This document shows positions 33,823-43,400 of a DNA stretch of 64,000 nt, in pieces. Each line of letters begins with the position of its first letter. Position 1 is the stretch's first letter. A program made the translations under genes and the position numbers. The DNA comes from Methanocorpusculum vombati (lineage in GTDB: Archaea; Halobacteriota; Methanomicrobia; Methanomicrobiales; Methanocorpusculaceae): the NCBI RefSeq assembly GCF_026891935.1, contig NZ_JAPTGC010000005.1, positions 62,001-126,000 of the forward strand, in the 5' to 3' direction. Below the pieces are notes generated by a model. That model was not told the origin of the DNA. It searched no databases and saw nothing but the letters and a program-made list of their open reading frames with translations.

Positions 33823-34325
33823 TGCGTCTCCTCCCGCGCTGCTGCCTCCGCCGCTAGCCGGTCCAGATCACGTGACACCAGTTTGCGGGCAATCGGGGCG
33901 ATACGGTCCACGAACAACACACCGTCAAGGTGATCAAACTCGTGCTGAAACACCCGTGCGGGGTAATCCTTCAGCTCCTCCTCGACCGTATCGCCTGTCT
34001 CGGTCTGATACCGCACGGTGATTCGTCTGGGCCGCCGGACTCTCTTGTGAATGCCCGGAACCGAAAGACATCCCTCCTCCATTTCCGCCGTGGAGTTGCC
34101 GGAAGCGAGAATCTCCGGATTGATTACTTTGCGGACTTTGTCACCTGCATCCATCACAAAAAACCGCCGGGACACCCCGATCTGCGGGGCGGCAAGACCG
34201 ACGCCGCGACTCTCCCGCATGAACGGCACCATCTCGTCCAGGAGACTGCACAGCTCGGGAGTGACGGACTCAACCGGCGCAGCAACGTCTGCAAGGACCT
34301 TTTCTCCGTAAATATAGACCCGCAT
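33819..34325 (-). CDS. def: Peptide deformylase
   Basis: The 168-residue metalloprotease removes the formyl group from N-terminal methionine. All three motifs are intact: GVGLAAPQIG (41-50), EGCLSVP (84-90, Cys86 metal ligand) and QHEFDHLDG (127-135, His128 and His132 with Glu129). It is a type 1 enzyme of normal length, so it should be active. It is the first gene of a two-gene unit with fmt. AGTAC-A-GTACT (34326-34336) abuts the start codon and may be an operator. Its presence in an archaeon is unusual. Confidence 0.9.
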   Translation of the reverse strand: MRVYIYGEKVLADVAAPVESVTPELCSLLDEMVPFMRESRGVGLAAPQIGVSRRFFVMDAGDKVRKVINPEILASGNSTAEMEEGCLSVPGIHKRVRRPRRITVRYQTETGDTVEEELKDYPARVFQHEFDHLDGVLFVDRIAPIARKLVSRDLDRLAAEAAAREETQ

Positions 34326-34395
34326 AGTACAGTACTCTTCGACGGCGGACTACATCAATCTGCGTTTTTTCCCAGATCCGCGGACAAAAGTGACA

Positions 34396-34403
34396 TTTAT
34401 TAT
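34396..34403 (+). promoter_or_regulatory. TATA box of the 34422-36295 unit
   Basis: TTTATTAT lies 19-26 bp before the ATG at 34422, which would give a leaderless or near-leaderless transcript. Its complement could also serve the divergent def gene. Confidence 0.45.
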
Positions 34404-34421
34404 CCCACCGATCCCTGTAGT

Positions 34422-34601
34422 ATGCAAGGGGGTTCCCTTCACCAAGATTCGTGCGCCGTCGTTCCCCCCATAATGAATAGACCGCGTGCGGAAAAACCAA
34501 CCAGTGTATCCCGGGAAGTATCCCGTCCTTCGTCCGCCAGCAGAATCGAAGCGGACACCTTCACGAACCCCCGCTCACCCTACCTCAAGGTGATAGCATG
34601 A
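34422..34601 (+). CDS. Small basic protein coupled to the replication-type ATPase
   Basis: The 59-residue ORF starts behind a TATA box and ends with TGA that overlaps the ATG of the ATPase gene (ATGA), which supports a real coupled gene. The product is rich in Arg, Ser and Pro (MNRPRAEKPTSVSREVSRPSS) and matches nothing I know. It could be a small DNA-binding accessory protein. It might also be an upstream regulatory ORF. Confidence 0.5.
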   Translation: MQGGSLHQDSCAVVPPIMNRPRAEKPTSVSREVSRPSSASRIEADTFTNPRSPYLKVIA

Positions 34602-36295
34602 CAAAAAGTGAAAACTTCACCCCCCTAAATACGGAATCCGATCTCGACCTCGCCGGATTCCTGACCCCGATCGAATCCGTCCCGAACACTGATGCGGCCT
34701 CTGCCTCCTCCCCTTCCTCCGGTCCGCAGCTGTTTCCGGCGGTGTTTTTTGTACATGAAAAGATTACTGACTCGGTGCAGCAGGTGCATCTCGCCCTCGT
34801 CCGGCTGAACGCGGTTTCGCCGCAGGGGCCGGTTATTTTCCGGCAGGACGGCCGTCTTGTCCGGGTTATCCGAACCGAAGACGACGGCTATGCCGTCGTC
34901 CCCCTTGACCGCAACCGGCTGCGGCTGGCACTTTCCGAGGCAGGAACCTGGAGACGGTTCATGAAAGAGGATATCACCGAGCCGGACAATGGCCTGCTGG
35001 ATGCAGCGGTTGCGGCGCCGCCCGACCGCTACCGGAAGATTCCGGTGCTTGCCGGTCTCTACTCCGGGGTGCTCCTCCGCCCGGACGGGACGGTTGCCTG
35101 CACTGCCGGGTTTGACGCGGCAACAGGATTTTTCCTGACGAAGACCTATGCCGTTCCTCCGGTGCCGGAGCATCCGACCGAGGAGGATGTCAGGTTTGTC
35201 CGCGAACTGTTTGCCGATATCTTCGATGAGTTTCTGTTTGCCACAGAAACGGATTTCGCGAATGCAGTTGCCGGGCTGATGACGGCATTTCTCCGCCCGA
35301 CACTTTCCGGTCCTGTTCCCATCTGGGCGATTGATAAGAATACGCCGCGGGCGGGCGGCACGCTGCTTGCGCAGGTGACAGGCGCTCTTGCGTACGGGGA
35401 GCCGCCGCTGCTGTATGCGGCGAGCCGCCGGCGTGATGAGATGGAGAAGGTGGTGCGGATGGCGCTGCGGGAGCAGGGCCGGTTTGTGCTGCTGGATAAT
35501 GTTGCGCCGGGTGCGGACTGGACGCCGGAGGTGCTGCTGTCGGCGACCTCCGGGTCGGGACGGGTGCTGTCCCGGAATATGGGAACGTTCTCGTCGTTTG
35601 TGAGTAAGGCTCCGGCGTTCTTTGTGGTGAACGGGGTACATCTGGATATCCGGGCGGATGTGACGGGCCGGATGTTTCTGGTACGGCTGTCTGCACCGAA
35701 GGCGTGGCAGGAGATGCGGTTCCGCCGGACGAAGACGGAGCTGCTGGATCTGGCAGCGGCGATGCATCCGCAGGCGGTGTGGGGTGCTGCGGTGCTGCTG
35801 CGGTTCTGGCAGCAGGCGGGCGAACCGGAGTTCCGGCTCGCGTCCGGGAATCTGTCGGAGTTTCCGGAGTGGCTGCGGGTGGTGGGCGGTACGCTTGCGT
35901 ATGCGGGCTGGACGGAGGTTCTGGCAAATCAGGGCGAGATGCAGACGCAGGAGAATGCGGCGGATACGGAGGGGGCAGAGCTGGTGACGGCGCTTCATGC
36001 GGTGTTTGGGGAGGAGCGGTTTTCGGCGAAGGCTCTGCTGAAGGTGCTGGTTACGGAAGGGGCGGCCCGGAAACGCGGTGAGGGGGTTGACGGGCTGCTG
36101 AATTATGCAGATGAGGGAATGATTCGGGCGGCGGTTGCGGGTACGCTGTCTTCGGTAAAGGTGGGGATGTGGCTGAAGGGGTTTGTGGGGACACGGTTCG
36201 CGGGGGCGGAGTGGTATGTGGAGAAGATAGAACAGCGAAAAGGAAACCATCGGGTGTATGCCCTGGTTCCTGTGGAGAGTCAGGCAACTCTGTGA
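34598..36295 (+). CDS. Mobile-element replication-type ATPase with degenerate P-loop
   Basis: The 565-residue protein resembles the ATPase part of primase/helicase proteins from phages and integrative elements: an IWAIDKNTPRAGGTLLAQVTGAL segment in the Walker A place (about 247-269), LLDNV in the Walker B place, VNGVHLDIRADVTGRMFLVRL with an Arg-finger-like Arg, and the characteristic FPEWLRVVGGTLAYAGW block near residue 427. The P-loop lysine is missing (AGGT instead of GKT). The first 220 residues are unassigned. An iteron cluster follows the gene, as expected for a replication module. The family call is from memory and moderate. Confidence 0.5.
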   Translation: MTKSENFTPLNTESDLDLAGFLTPIESVPNTDAASASSPSSGPQLFPAVFFVHEKITDSVQQVHLALVRLNAVSPQGPVIFRQDGRLVRVIRTEDDGYAVVPLDRNRLRLALSEAGTWRRFMKEDITEPDNGLLDAAVAAPPDRYRKIPVLAGLYSGVLLRPDGTVACTAGFDAATGFFLTKTYAVPPVPEHPTEEDVRFVRELFADIFDEFLFATETDFANAVAGLMTAFLRPTLSGPVPIWAIDKNTPRAGGTLLAQVTGALAYGEPPLLYAASRRRDEMEKVVRMALREQGRFVLLDNVAPGADWTPEVLLSATSGSGRVLSRNMGTFSSFVSKAPAFFVVNGVHLDIRADVTGRMFLVRLSAPKAWQEMRFRRTKTELLDLAAAMHPQAVWGAAVLLRFWQQAGEPEFRLASGNLSEFPEWLRVVGGTLAYAGWTEVLANQGEMQTQENAADTEGAELVTALHAVFGEERFSAKALLKVLVTEGAARKRGEGVDGLLNYADEGMIRAAVAGTLSSVKVGMWLKGFVGTRFAGAEWYVEKIEQRKGNHRVYALVPVESQATL

Positions 36296-36791
36296 GAGGT
36301 TCTGCCAACCTCCCGCCAACCTATTTTTCTCAGATTGTTGTTTATTTTTTATTTCAGACCGTTTGCTTGCTTCACGCCAACCTGCCAACCTTTTGGATGA
36401 TCCGTCTCGATTTCTTTGGGTTTGCCGGAAGGGATCTGTTTTGTGTTTTTGGTAGAGTGGTGGGGATCACACATTCGGTTGGCAGGTTGGCGTGAACGTT
36501 TGTCTGGGGTTGGATTTCGTATTGGCGGGGCTATTGCGGGTTATCAGGTTGGCACGGGGTTTACCTGTACATTTCTGCATTTTTGTATCACTTAACGATT
36601 GTAGTGCGAAAAAATTGTTTTCAGATCTTGCGTTATTGAAATGGATCATGTGTTTATTTTCCGATTTTCTTTGTTCCATTCAGATTAACCTACATTGGAG
36701 TCTCTGCAATACACTTTCAGTGTTGGGTGGTAGATATGCCTTCATATTAATCGTTAGATATTATTAAATAAGTCTGTGACTATTCTTCTAT
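36296..36791. repeat. Iteron cluster, candidate replication origin or operator region
   Basis: GCCAACCT occurs at 36304-36311, 36315-36322, 36376-36383 and 36384-36391; its complement AGGTTGGC at 36484-36491 and 36546-36553, plus a 7/8 copy ending at 36483. Two pairs form a perfect 20-bp inverted repeat, 36371-36390 with 36477-36496, spaced 86 bp. The region is AT-rich and has no gene. Position just after the replication-type ATPase suggests an origin. Confidence 0.6.
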
Positions 36792-38645
36792 ATGGAAAAG
36801 GAAAATCTAGCTTATTCGGAATCTTTAAGGGATATTGTTAAAGGAATAGATGAAGATCAGTTGCTTTTTCCAGAATTTCAAAGGGATTTCGTTTGGGATT
36901 TTGATAAGACATTAGATCTTTTTGACTCGTTTGTGCGCAAGATATTTGTAGGAACGGTGATCTATGGCAGACCATCACAACCAATTACTATTCGTGACAT
37001 TGATATTCGTCCAAGAAAGTCAAAAGGTAAAAGACGCGTTCCATTAAACGTAAGAGAACTTACCAATGAGGTGATACGGACGACTCAACCCCGTCTTGTC
37101 CTTGATGGACAACAGAGGATTACATCAATTTACAGGGCACTCAAGGGAATAGATACGGTCTGGTTTGTTGCCAAAAATCCATGTGAGATACCTCTCTCCC
37201 CATATCAAGAGGCCGAATTTTGGACATCCGATCTTTTTAATGTGTTAAGAGACGATCTCAAAAATGATAAAATTAATTTGGAACTCCTCCTATACACATT
37301 TTCCAAAGAAGAAGATCAGGATCACTTATCTATCAAGTTAGAGGATGCTTATACAATTAATTGTGATAATCTGCGTGATGATGAAGTCCGACCCAACTAT
37401 TTTGAGAAATTAGGATATTTTAAAGATATATTGTGTAACAGTGATGAGTGTTGTCAGAATACATATTTCAACTTATATCGTCTTTTGGATAAGCGGATAG
37501 ATGAAGAGTTGCTAAGTGGATCTAAACTGGTATCTCATTTCCTTTTGGACATGAGTACAGAAAAATTTGCTATGTTCTTTGAACGAAGTAATAGTCGGGG
37601 TATGCACCTAAATTTCATTGATATTCTCATTGCAAAACATTACACACATTTTAATATAAAGGATAAAATTACCAATCGCGGAATTGCCGGGGATGGCAGG
37701 TCTTACAAACTTAATCTCGAAACGATTGTCCGTGCAATTGCCTTTATTTCCAGTAAGGAGAAGGGAAAGGGTATTCATGTTGATAAGAACTACATCTTAG
37801 GACAGCTGGATCACAGCGATCTTTCAAATAACTGGGATAATGTTGTCCAGTTATATGATGATACGATAAGTTACTTGGGATCCAATAAATACATCCTTGA
37901 GAAGGACTGGATACCGTATGAAAACATGATAATCCCTATGATGATGTTCTTGAATAATATTAAAAATAAGAAATTTGGTCAAATGACACATTCTCAGAGG
38001 GAATTCTTGGATTATTGGTATTGGTCTGCTGCCATTTCAAAACGATACTCTGGTGGTGGTACTAATGAAATAATTATTCTTGATTCTGAACAGCTGATTC
38101 ATGTTGCAATGAATGAGCCAATTACTGCTCATAATTATTTCAAACAGTTAGATCCCCAGAAACTTATCAAGGAACCTGCGGATCTCATAGATATACCTGC
38201 GAAAAGTAATTCTCCTGTGTATAAAGCCGTGATATCTCTCATGGTGAAATCCATCGGTGGTGTCCCTAGTTGGATGAGTGGTTCATGTACTTGTGAGGCC
38301 ATGGACTCACATCACATCTTCCCCAAAGAATATCTTGATAAAATGGGTGTTGATGATATGTTAAAAGAGAGTCTTGTTAACCGTGTTTTAATCTCAAAAA
38401 CGGACAATATTAAATTTGGAAAAAAAGCCCCATCCCAATACCTTCAACCTCTCAGTGCTTCAAATCCTAGTTTAAAGGATATATTAGAGATGAATCTTAT
38501 CCCTGGTGACATCATTGACGGTGAATATGATTCTAAATATGATGATTTCTTAAATATTCGTGCAGAAAAAATGTATGCTCTTCTTAAAAAGATGGTGTTT
38601 GATAAATCTGAATCTATCTCAAAAAAGCATCTTGTTAAAAAATAA
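36792..38645 (+). CDS. DUF262/HNH protein, GmrSD-like type IV restriction enzyme
   Basis: The 617-residue protein has the DUF262 motifs LFPEFQRDFVWDFDKT near residue 26 and LDGQQRITSIYRAL near residue 105 (nucleotide-dependent, ParB-like GmrS domain), and a C-terminal HNH-like DUF1524 region with DSHHIFPKEYL near residue 505 and a late Asn in NRVL. GmrSD enzymes cut phage DNA with modified, often glucosylated, bases. This is a single-chain form. The gene is much more AT-rich than the surroundings and uses AT-ending codons, a sign of recent transfer. It is flanked by the iterons and toxin-antitoxin genes. Confidence 0.85.
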   Translation: MEKENLAYSESLRDIVKGIDEDQLLFPEFQRDFVWDFDKTLDLFDSFVRKIFVGTVIYGRPSQPITIRDIDIRPRKSKGKRRVPLNVRELTNEVIRTTQPRLVLDGQQRITSIYRALKGIDTVWFVAKNPCEIPLSPYQEAEFWTSDLFNVLRDDLKNDKINLELLLYTFSKEEDQDHLSIKLEDAYTINCDNLRDDEVRPNYFEKLGYFKDILCNSDECCQNTYFNLYRLLDKRIDEELLSGSKLVSHFLLDMSTEKFAMFFERSNSRGMHLNFIDILIAKHYTHFNIKDKITNRGIAGDGRSYKLNLETIVRAIAFISSKEKGKGIHVDKNYILGQLDHSDLSNNWDNVVQLYDDTISYLGSNKYILEKDWIPYENMIIPMMMFLNNIKNKKFGQMTHSQREFLDYWYWSAAISKRYSGGGTNEIIILDSEQLIHVAMNEPITAHNYFKQLDPQKLIKEPADLIDIPAKSNSPVYKAVISLMVKSIGGVPSWMSGSCTCEAMDSHHIFPKEYLDKMGVDDMLKESLVNRVLISKTDNIKFGKKAPSQYLQPLSASNPSLKDILEMNLIPGDIIDGEYDSKYDDFLNIRAEKMYALLKKMVFDKSESISKKHLVKK

Positions 38646-38737
38646 TTCTCTCCCCCGCAATTTTTTTAATCGTACTGCCATAACCATCATTATCTCCCGC
38701 ACCCAAAAAGTAGTATATCCAAAACCCGGTGATACCC

Positions 38738-39052
38738 ATGACCCCCGAGTACCAGACAATCCGGCCCTTCGTTCTGCAAACTCTCTCTCGTGAGATGCGT
38801 ACCTTGCAGGACATCTATGGCGTTGCCACCATTGGCGTCTTTGGCTCGGTCATCCGGGAAGAGGATACCCCGGAAAGTGATGTGGATATCCTTGTAACAT
38901 AATCGTCGTGGGTATGTGACGATGCAGAACGTCATGGCGCTCACCCGGTATCTGGAGGAACTCTTTGGCCGCAACGTGGATCTGGTCAGTGAGAAATGGC
39001 TGAGTCCCTACCTGCGGCCCTACATTGAGGCGGAGGTTGTGGAAATATGTGT
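38738..39052 (+). pseudogene. Frameshifted MNT nucleotidyltransferase antitoxin
   Basis: The first frame from 38738 encodes an MNT start with VFGSVIREEDTPESDVDILVT and hits TAA at 38900. Removing one base there joins it to the next frame (NRRGYVTMQNVMALTRYLEELFGRNVDLVSEKW), restoring a normal antitoxin of about 100 residues. The second frame then runs on into the convergent yafQ gene. No hepT partner follows. It is a broken relative of mntA at 32531, or contains a sequencing error. Confidence 0.7.
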
Positions 39053-39053
39053 T

Positions 39054-39326
39054 TCAAAAGAGATCACTGTGGGTGCCGGTTCGGGTCAGCGTAAGGACAA
39101 GCATTTTCCCGTCTATGCGGTAGATGAGTATCCAGTCCGGCTGAATGTGGCATTCACGAAAATCTGACCATTCCCCGTTTAGTCCGTGGTCTGCATAGCT
39201 CCTCGGTAGTTTTTCTCCTCGTGCAAGTATCTCGATGATACCGGTCAGGAGTGCCATATCATATCCCCGCTTTTGCAGAGCTTTCACATCTTTTTTGAAC
39301 CTGCTGGTTGCGGTTACTGCGTACAT
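39054..39326 (-). CDS. YafQ/RelE family mRNA interferase toxin
   Basis: The 90-residue protein has the YafQ pattern: SRFKKDVKALQKRGYD at the start, LNGEWSDFRECHIQPDWILIYR in the middle and a C-terminal strand LTLTRTGTHSDLF with the catalytic His. YafQ cuts mRNA in the ribosomal A site. The antitoxin gene ends 3 bp before its start. It is convergent with the broken MNT gene, whose run-on reading overlaps it. Confidence 0.9.
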   Translation of the reverse strand: MYAVTATSRFKKDVKALQKRGYDMALLTGIIEILARGEKLPRSYADHGLNGEWSDFRECHIQPDWILIYRIDGKMLVLTLTRTGTHSDLF

Positions 39327-39329
39327 TGG

Positions 39330-39605
39330 TTAGTCCAGCAGGTCTTTCATGAGGCTGTCTGCATTTTTGTATCGTTTGACGGTCGTGTCGCGGGAAATAT
39401 TCCGTGCTTCCTGCATTGCCTGCATGGTTTCGTCGTTTGGTGTTTCTATTCTGAGTTCAAAGGGAAATCCATTGCAGCGGACGAGGGAGGCGAGGAAGAT
39501 GTTGACGGCGTTGGAAAGATTTGTTCCCAGCTCTTTGCAGACGGCTTCCGCTTTGTCTTTTGTTTCGGTGTCGATGCGGATGCTGAGGGAGGAGGTTTTC
39601 GGCAT
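39330..39605 (-). CDS. RelB/DinJ family antitoxin
   Basis: The 91-residue protein starts with SSLSIRIDTETKDKAEAVCKELG, the ribbon-helix-helix of RelB/DinJ antitoxins, followed by LSNAVNIFLASLV and a C-terminal toxin-binding tail. From the ATG at 39605 the order is antitoxin-toxin, as in dinJ-yafQ. A CCTATAAATG TATA element lies about 40-50 bp upstream. RHH antitoxins repress their own promoter, likely here too. Confidence 0.88.
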   Translation of the reverse strand: MPKTSSLSIRIDTETKDKAEAVCKELGTNLSNAVNIFLASLVRCNGFPFELRIETPNDETMQAMQEARNISRDTTVKRYKNADSLMKDLLD

Positions 39606-39744
39606 GGATTTGTACCTGATATGTATGTTGTTTGTATTGCATTTATAGGTGATCGTGTGGGAATACACCGTGTTCTGGAGAATAAAAATCCGGTACCTGT
39701 GCGATGAAATATTCATCACCCGAAGGCGCCTAATCAGTATAGAG

Positions 39745-40386
39745 ATGCCATCCCTCCCGAAAGTCGTCATCTTCGACCTCGACAACACCCTCCACAGCCT
39801 GATAGCTGCCCGGCTCACCGCCGTCTCGGTCGTCGCCGCATGGCTGAGCGACGCATCCGGCGATCTCCCGTTCCTCTTCCTCCACAACGACAAACCCTCG
39901 ATGGTTGAAGACGTCCTTGCCGCCTACCTTGCCGGACAGAACAACCTCTCCGCACTCCCTGTAGCCGCCTGGCTCTATCACACCCTGGAACGCAGCTGCA
40001 TCACCCCCTTCCCCGGCATCCTGCCCCTCCTTTTCGACCTGCGAACCGCCGATGTCCGTCTCGCCGTCATCACCAACTCCGACCCCGCGGAAGCACACCT
40101 GCGGCTGGAACTTCTCGGCATCGCCGGATTCTTTGAAGCGGTCATCACCCCGGACACCTTTGGCATCAAAAAACCCGACCCCGCCGTCTATCAGAAAACC
40201 CTTTCCCTCCTCGGCGTAGCTGCTGCGGACGCCGTCATGATCGGCGACCGGCTTGACCGCGACGTAACCCCCGCACGGGAAGCAGGCATACGGGCCGTAC
40301 ATGCCGCGTACGGGACATTTGCGAAAGGAGAGGACGGAGCCGTCCGGAGTCCCGGCGACCTGCGTGACATCCTTTACTTCCCGTAA
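39745..40386 (+). CDS. HAD-superfamily hydrolase
   Basis: From the ATG at 39745 the 213-residue protein has motif I VVIFDLDNTL, motif II VITNSDP, the Lys in IKKPDPAVY and motif IV IGDRLDRDV. The cap insertion between motifs I and II is helical (subfamily I), as in phosphoglycolate phosphatase-like enzymes. The in-frame extension to 39649 would overlap the antitoxin promoter. The substrate is not known. ileS starts 89 bp downstream. Confidence 0.88.
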   Translation: MPSLPKVVIFDLDNTLHSLIAARLTAVSVVAAWLSDASGDLPFLFLHNDKPSMVEDVLAAYLAGQNNLSALPVAAWLYHTLERSCITPFPGILPLLFDLRTADVRLAVITNSDPAEAHLRLELLGIAGFFEAVITPDTFGIKKPDPAVYQKTLSLLGVAAADAVMIGDRLDRDVTPAREAGIRAVHAAYGTFAKGEDGAVRSPGDLRDILYFP

Positions 40387-40475
40387 CCTCCTTTTTTCCC
40401 TTTGTTCACTCTCTCCCAAATCACTATCTATCATCACCGCCAACATATACAGACACTATCCACGAGGAAAATATT

Positions 40476-43400
40476 GTGAAAGAAGTCACCGAAAGCTACG
40501 TTGCTGCAAACGTAGAATCCAACGTCCGCACATACTGGAACGACCACAACACCTACCGGAAAACCCGGGCGCTCCGCAGTGCAGGCCGCCCCTGGCTCTT
40601 TGTGGACGGACCGCCCTACACTACCGGCTACATCCACTTAGGCACCGCCTGGAACAAAATCCTCAAAGACAGCATTCTCCGCTACCACTCCATGACCGGC
40701 AAAAACATCGTGGAGCGTGCCGGATACGACATGCACGGTCTCCCCATTGAGGTCAAGGTCGAGGAAAAACTCGGATTCAAGAACAAAGCCGACATCGAAA
40801 AACACGGTGTCGCAAAGTTCATCGAAGAATGCCGCGAGTTCGCCCTCACCCACAAGGACTTAATGTCCGATCAGTTCAAAAACCTCGGTGTCTGGATGGA
40901 CTTTGACGACCCCTACCAGACGGTAGACTCCGGTTACATTGAAGCTGCCTGGTACACCCTCAAACGCTGCGAAGAGGAGAAAATGCTCGAACGCGGCAGC
41001 CGTGTCGTCAACTGGTGTCCCCGCTGCGGAACCGCAATTGCCGATGCCGAAGTTGAGTACTGGGACGAAACCGATCCGTCCATCTTCGTCAAGTTCCCGA
41101 TCGTCGGACGCGACAATGAATACCTCGTCATCTGGACAACCACGCCCTGGACCCTTCCGGCCAACGTTGCCGTTGCGGTCGGCAAAGAGTTCGTCTATGC
41201 CCGGGTCCGGGCCGTAAAGGACGGCAAGACCGAAGACCTCTGGATTGCCAAAGACCTCGCCGAACAGATCCTCAAATACGGTAAATATCAGGATTACTCG
41301 GTTGTGGAGACCAAAACCGGCGCAGAACTTGCCGGAACAAAATACACCTCCCCGCTGGTTTCCCAGGTGCCCATGCAGGAACAGATCGAGCACCGCGTCG
41401 TACTTGCAGACTACGTCGCCATGGAAAACACCGGAATGGTCCACATCGCACCCGGTCACGGCTGGGATGATTATCTGGTGGGTCTTCGTGAGAATCTTCC
41501 GATCGTCTGTCCGGTCGACGGCAACGGAAACTTCACCGATGAGGCCGGAATCTTTGCCGGCCTCTACGTCAAGGACGAAGAGACCAACAACAAAGTCATC
41601 GAAGCTCTCGGTCCTGCGATGCTTGCGAAGCGCAAGATCACTCACCGGTACGGGCACTGCTGGAGATGCAAGACGCCGATCATCTACCGGGCGACATCGC
41701 AGTGGTTCCTGAAGGCGAAGGATGTTCGCGACAAGATGCTTGCCGAGATTGCAAACGAGGTCACGTGGTATCCGGACTGGGCGGGGTCTGCCCGGTTCCA
41801 TGACTGGATCGAGGAGGCACGCGACTGGTGTATCTCCCGGCAGCGGTACTGGGGTATTCCGATTCCGGTCTGGGTCTGTCCGGTTTGTAACAAGTATCAT
41901 GTGGTGGGCCGCTACGCAGAACTGGAAGAACTCTCCGGTCAGAAGATGACGGACCCCCACAGGCCGTATGTGGATGACATTACAATTCCCTGCGAATGCG
42001 GCGGAACAATGAAGCGGGTGCCGGATATCTTTGACGTCTGGTATGATTCGGGTGTTGCCTCGTGGGCCACGCTCCGGTTCCCGCAGCAGACGGAGGCGTT
42101 TGCAAAGGACTGGCCGGCAGAGTTTATTCTGGAAGGGCAGGATCAGACCCGCGGCTGGTTCTATTCGCAGCTTGCCCTTTCGACGATTGCGTTCGGGAAG
42201 GCGCCGTACAAGTCCGTGCTGATGCACGGGTTTGCGCTGGATGCAAACGGCAAGAAGATGAGCAAGAGTCTCGGCAATGTGATTGCGCCGGAGGATGTTA
42301 TTTCCCAGTTCGGAGTGGATGTGCTGCGGCAGTATATTCTGTCGGCGAGTGCGCCGTGGGATGATCTGCGGTTTTCGATGGAGGGCGTGAAGACGACGCA
42401 CCGTATGTTCAATGTGCTGTGGAATGTGTACCGGTTCCCGCTGCCGTATATGCAGCTGGACGGCTATACGCCTGCGGCGACCGCCGCAGGCGTGTGGGAT
42501 CCGTCCGTGGTCGAAGACCATCTTGCGGAGTTCGGCAGGGAAGACCGCTGGCTGGTAAGCCGTGTGAATACGCTTGCAGCCCAGGTGACAAAGGAGATGG
42601 AGGTCTGCAATCTGCACCGGGCAACCCGGCCGATTGCCACGTTTGTTCTGGATGAGCTGTCACGCTGGTATGTGCAGCTGGTGCGGCCGCGGATGTGGCT
42701 TGAGGAGGATTCGGTGTCGAAGAAACAGGCGTATGATACGATGTATTATGTTCTCCGCAGGCTTCTTACGATTCTTGCACCGTTTGCGCCCCATATTACG
42801 GAAGAGATGTATCAGAATCTGCGTCTTGCAAATGAGCCGGAGTCTGTTCATATGCAGGACTGGTTTGCCGGGAATGTGCAGCTGATCGATTCTGTTCTGG
42901 AGGAGGAGATGGAGATTGTGCAGGAGTTTGATGAGGCAGTGGCGAATGCCCGGCAGAACGGGAAGCGGAAGGGCCGCTGGCCTGTGGGTGAGGTTGTGGT
43001 GGCGACAACGTCTCCGGCGGTGGCAAATGCTGTTTCGGTGATGAATGATATGTGCTGCGACCGGGCGAATGCGCGGTCGGTGCGGACGGTTTCCGGTGTC
43101 TGGGATCGGGTGGAGTGGACTGCTCTGCCGGTCATGAAGGTTATCGGGAAGCAGTTCGGCCGGGATGGTCCGAAGGTGAAGGCGTTTATTGAGGGGTCGG
43201 ATGGTACGGTTCTGAAGGCGGCTCTTGCCCGCGAGGGGAAGGTTGTGATTGCGCAGGATGGTTTTTCGGCGGAGCTGACGGAGGAGCATATGGTGTTTGA
43301 GGAGCGGATGCCGGAGAATGTGTTTTCGTCGCCGCTTGGTGAGGGAAGTATGGTGTATGTGGATGTTGCGCTGACGCCTGAGCTTGAGTCGGAGGGGTAT

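Noticed and set aside
36304-36553. GCCAACCT repeats as a CRISPR array
   Set aside because: The repeats are 8 bp, irregularly spaced and in both orientations; no cas genes are near.
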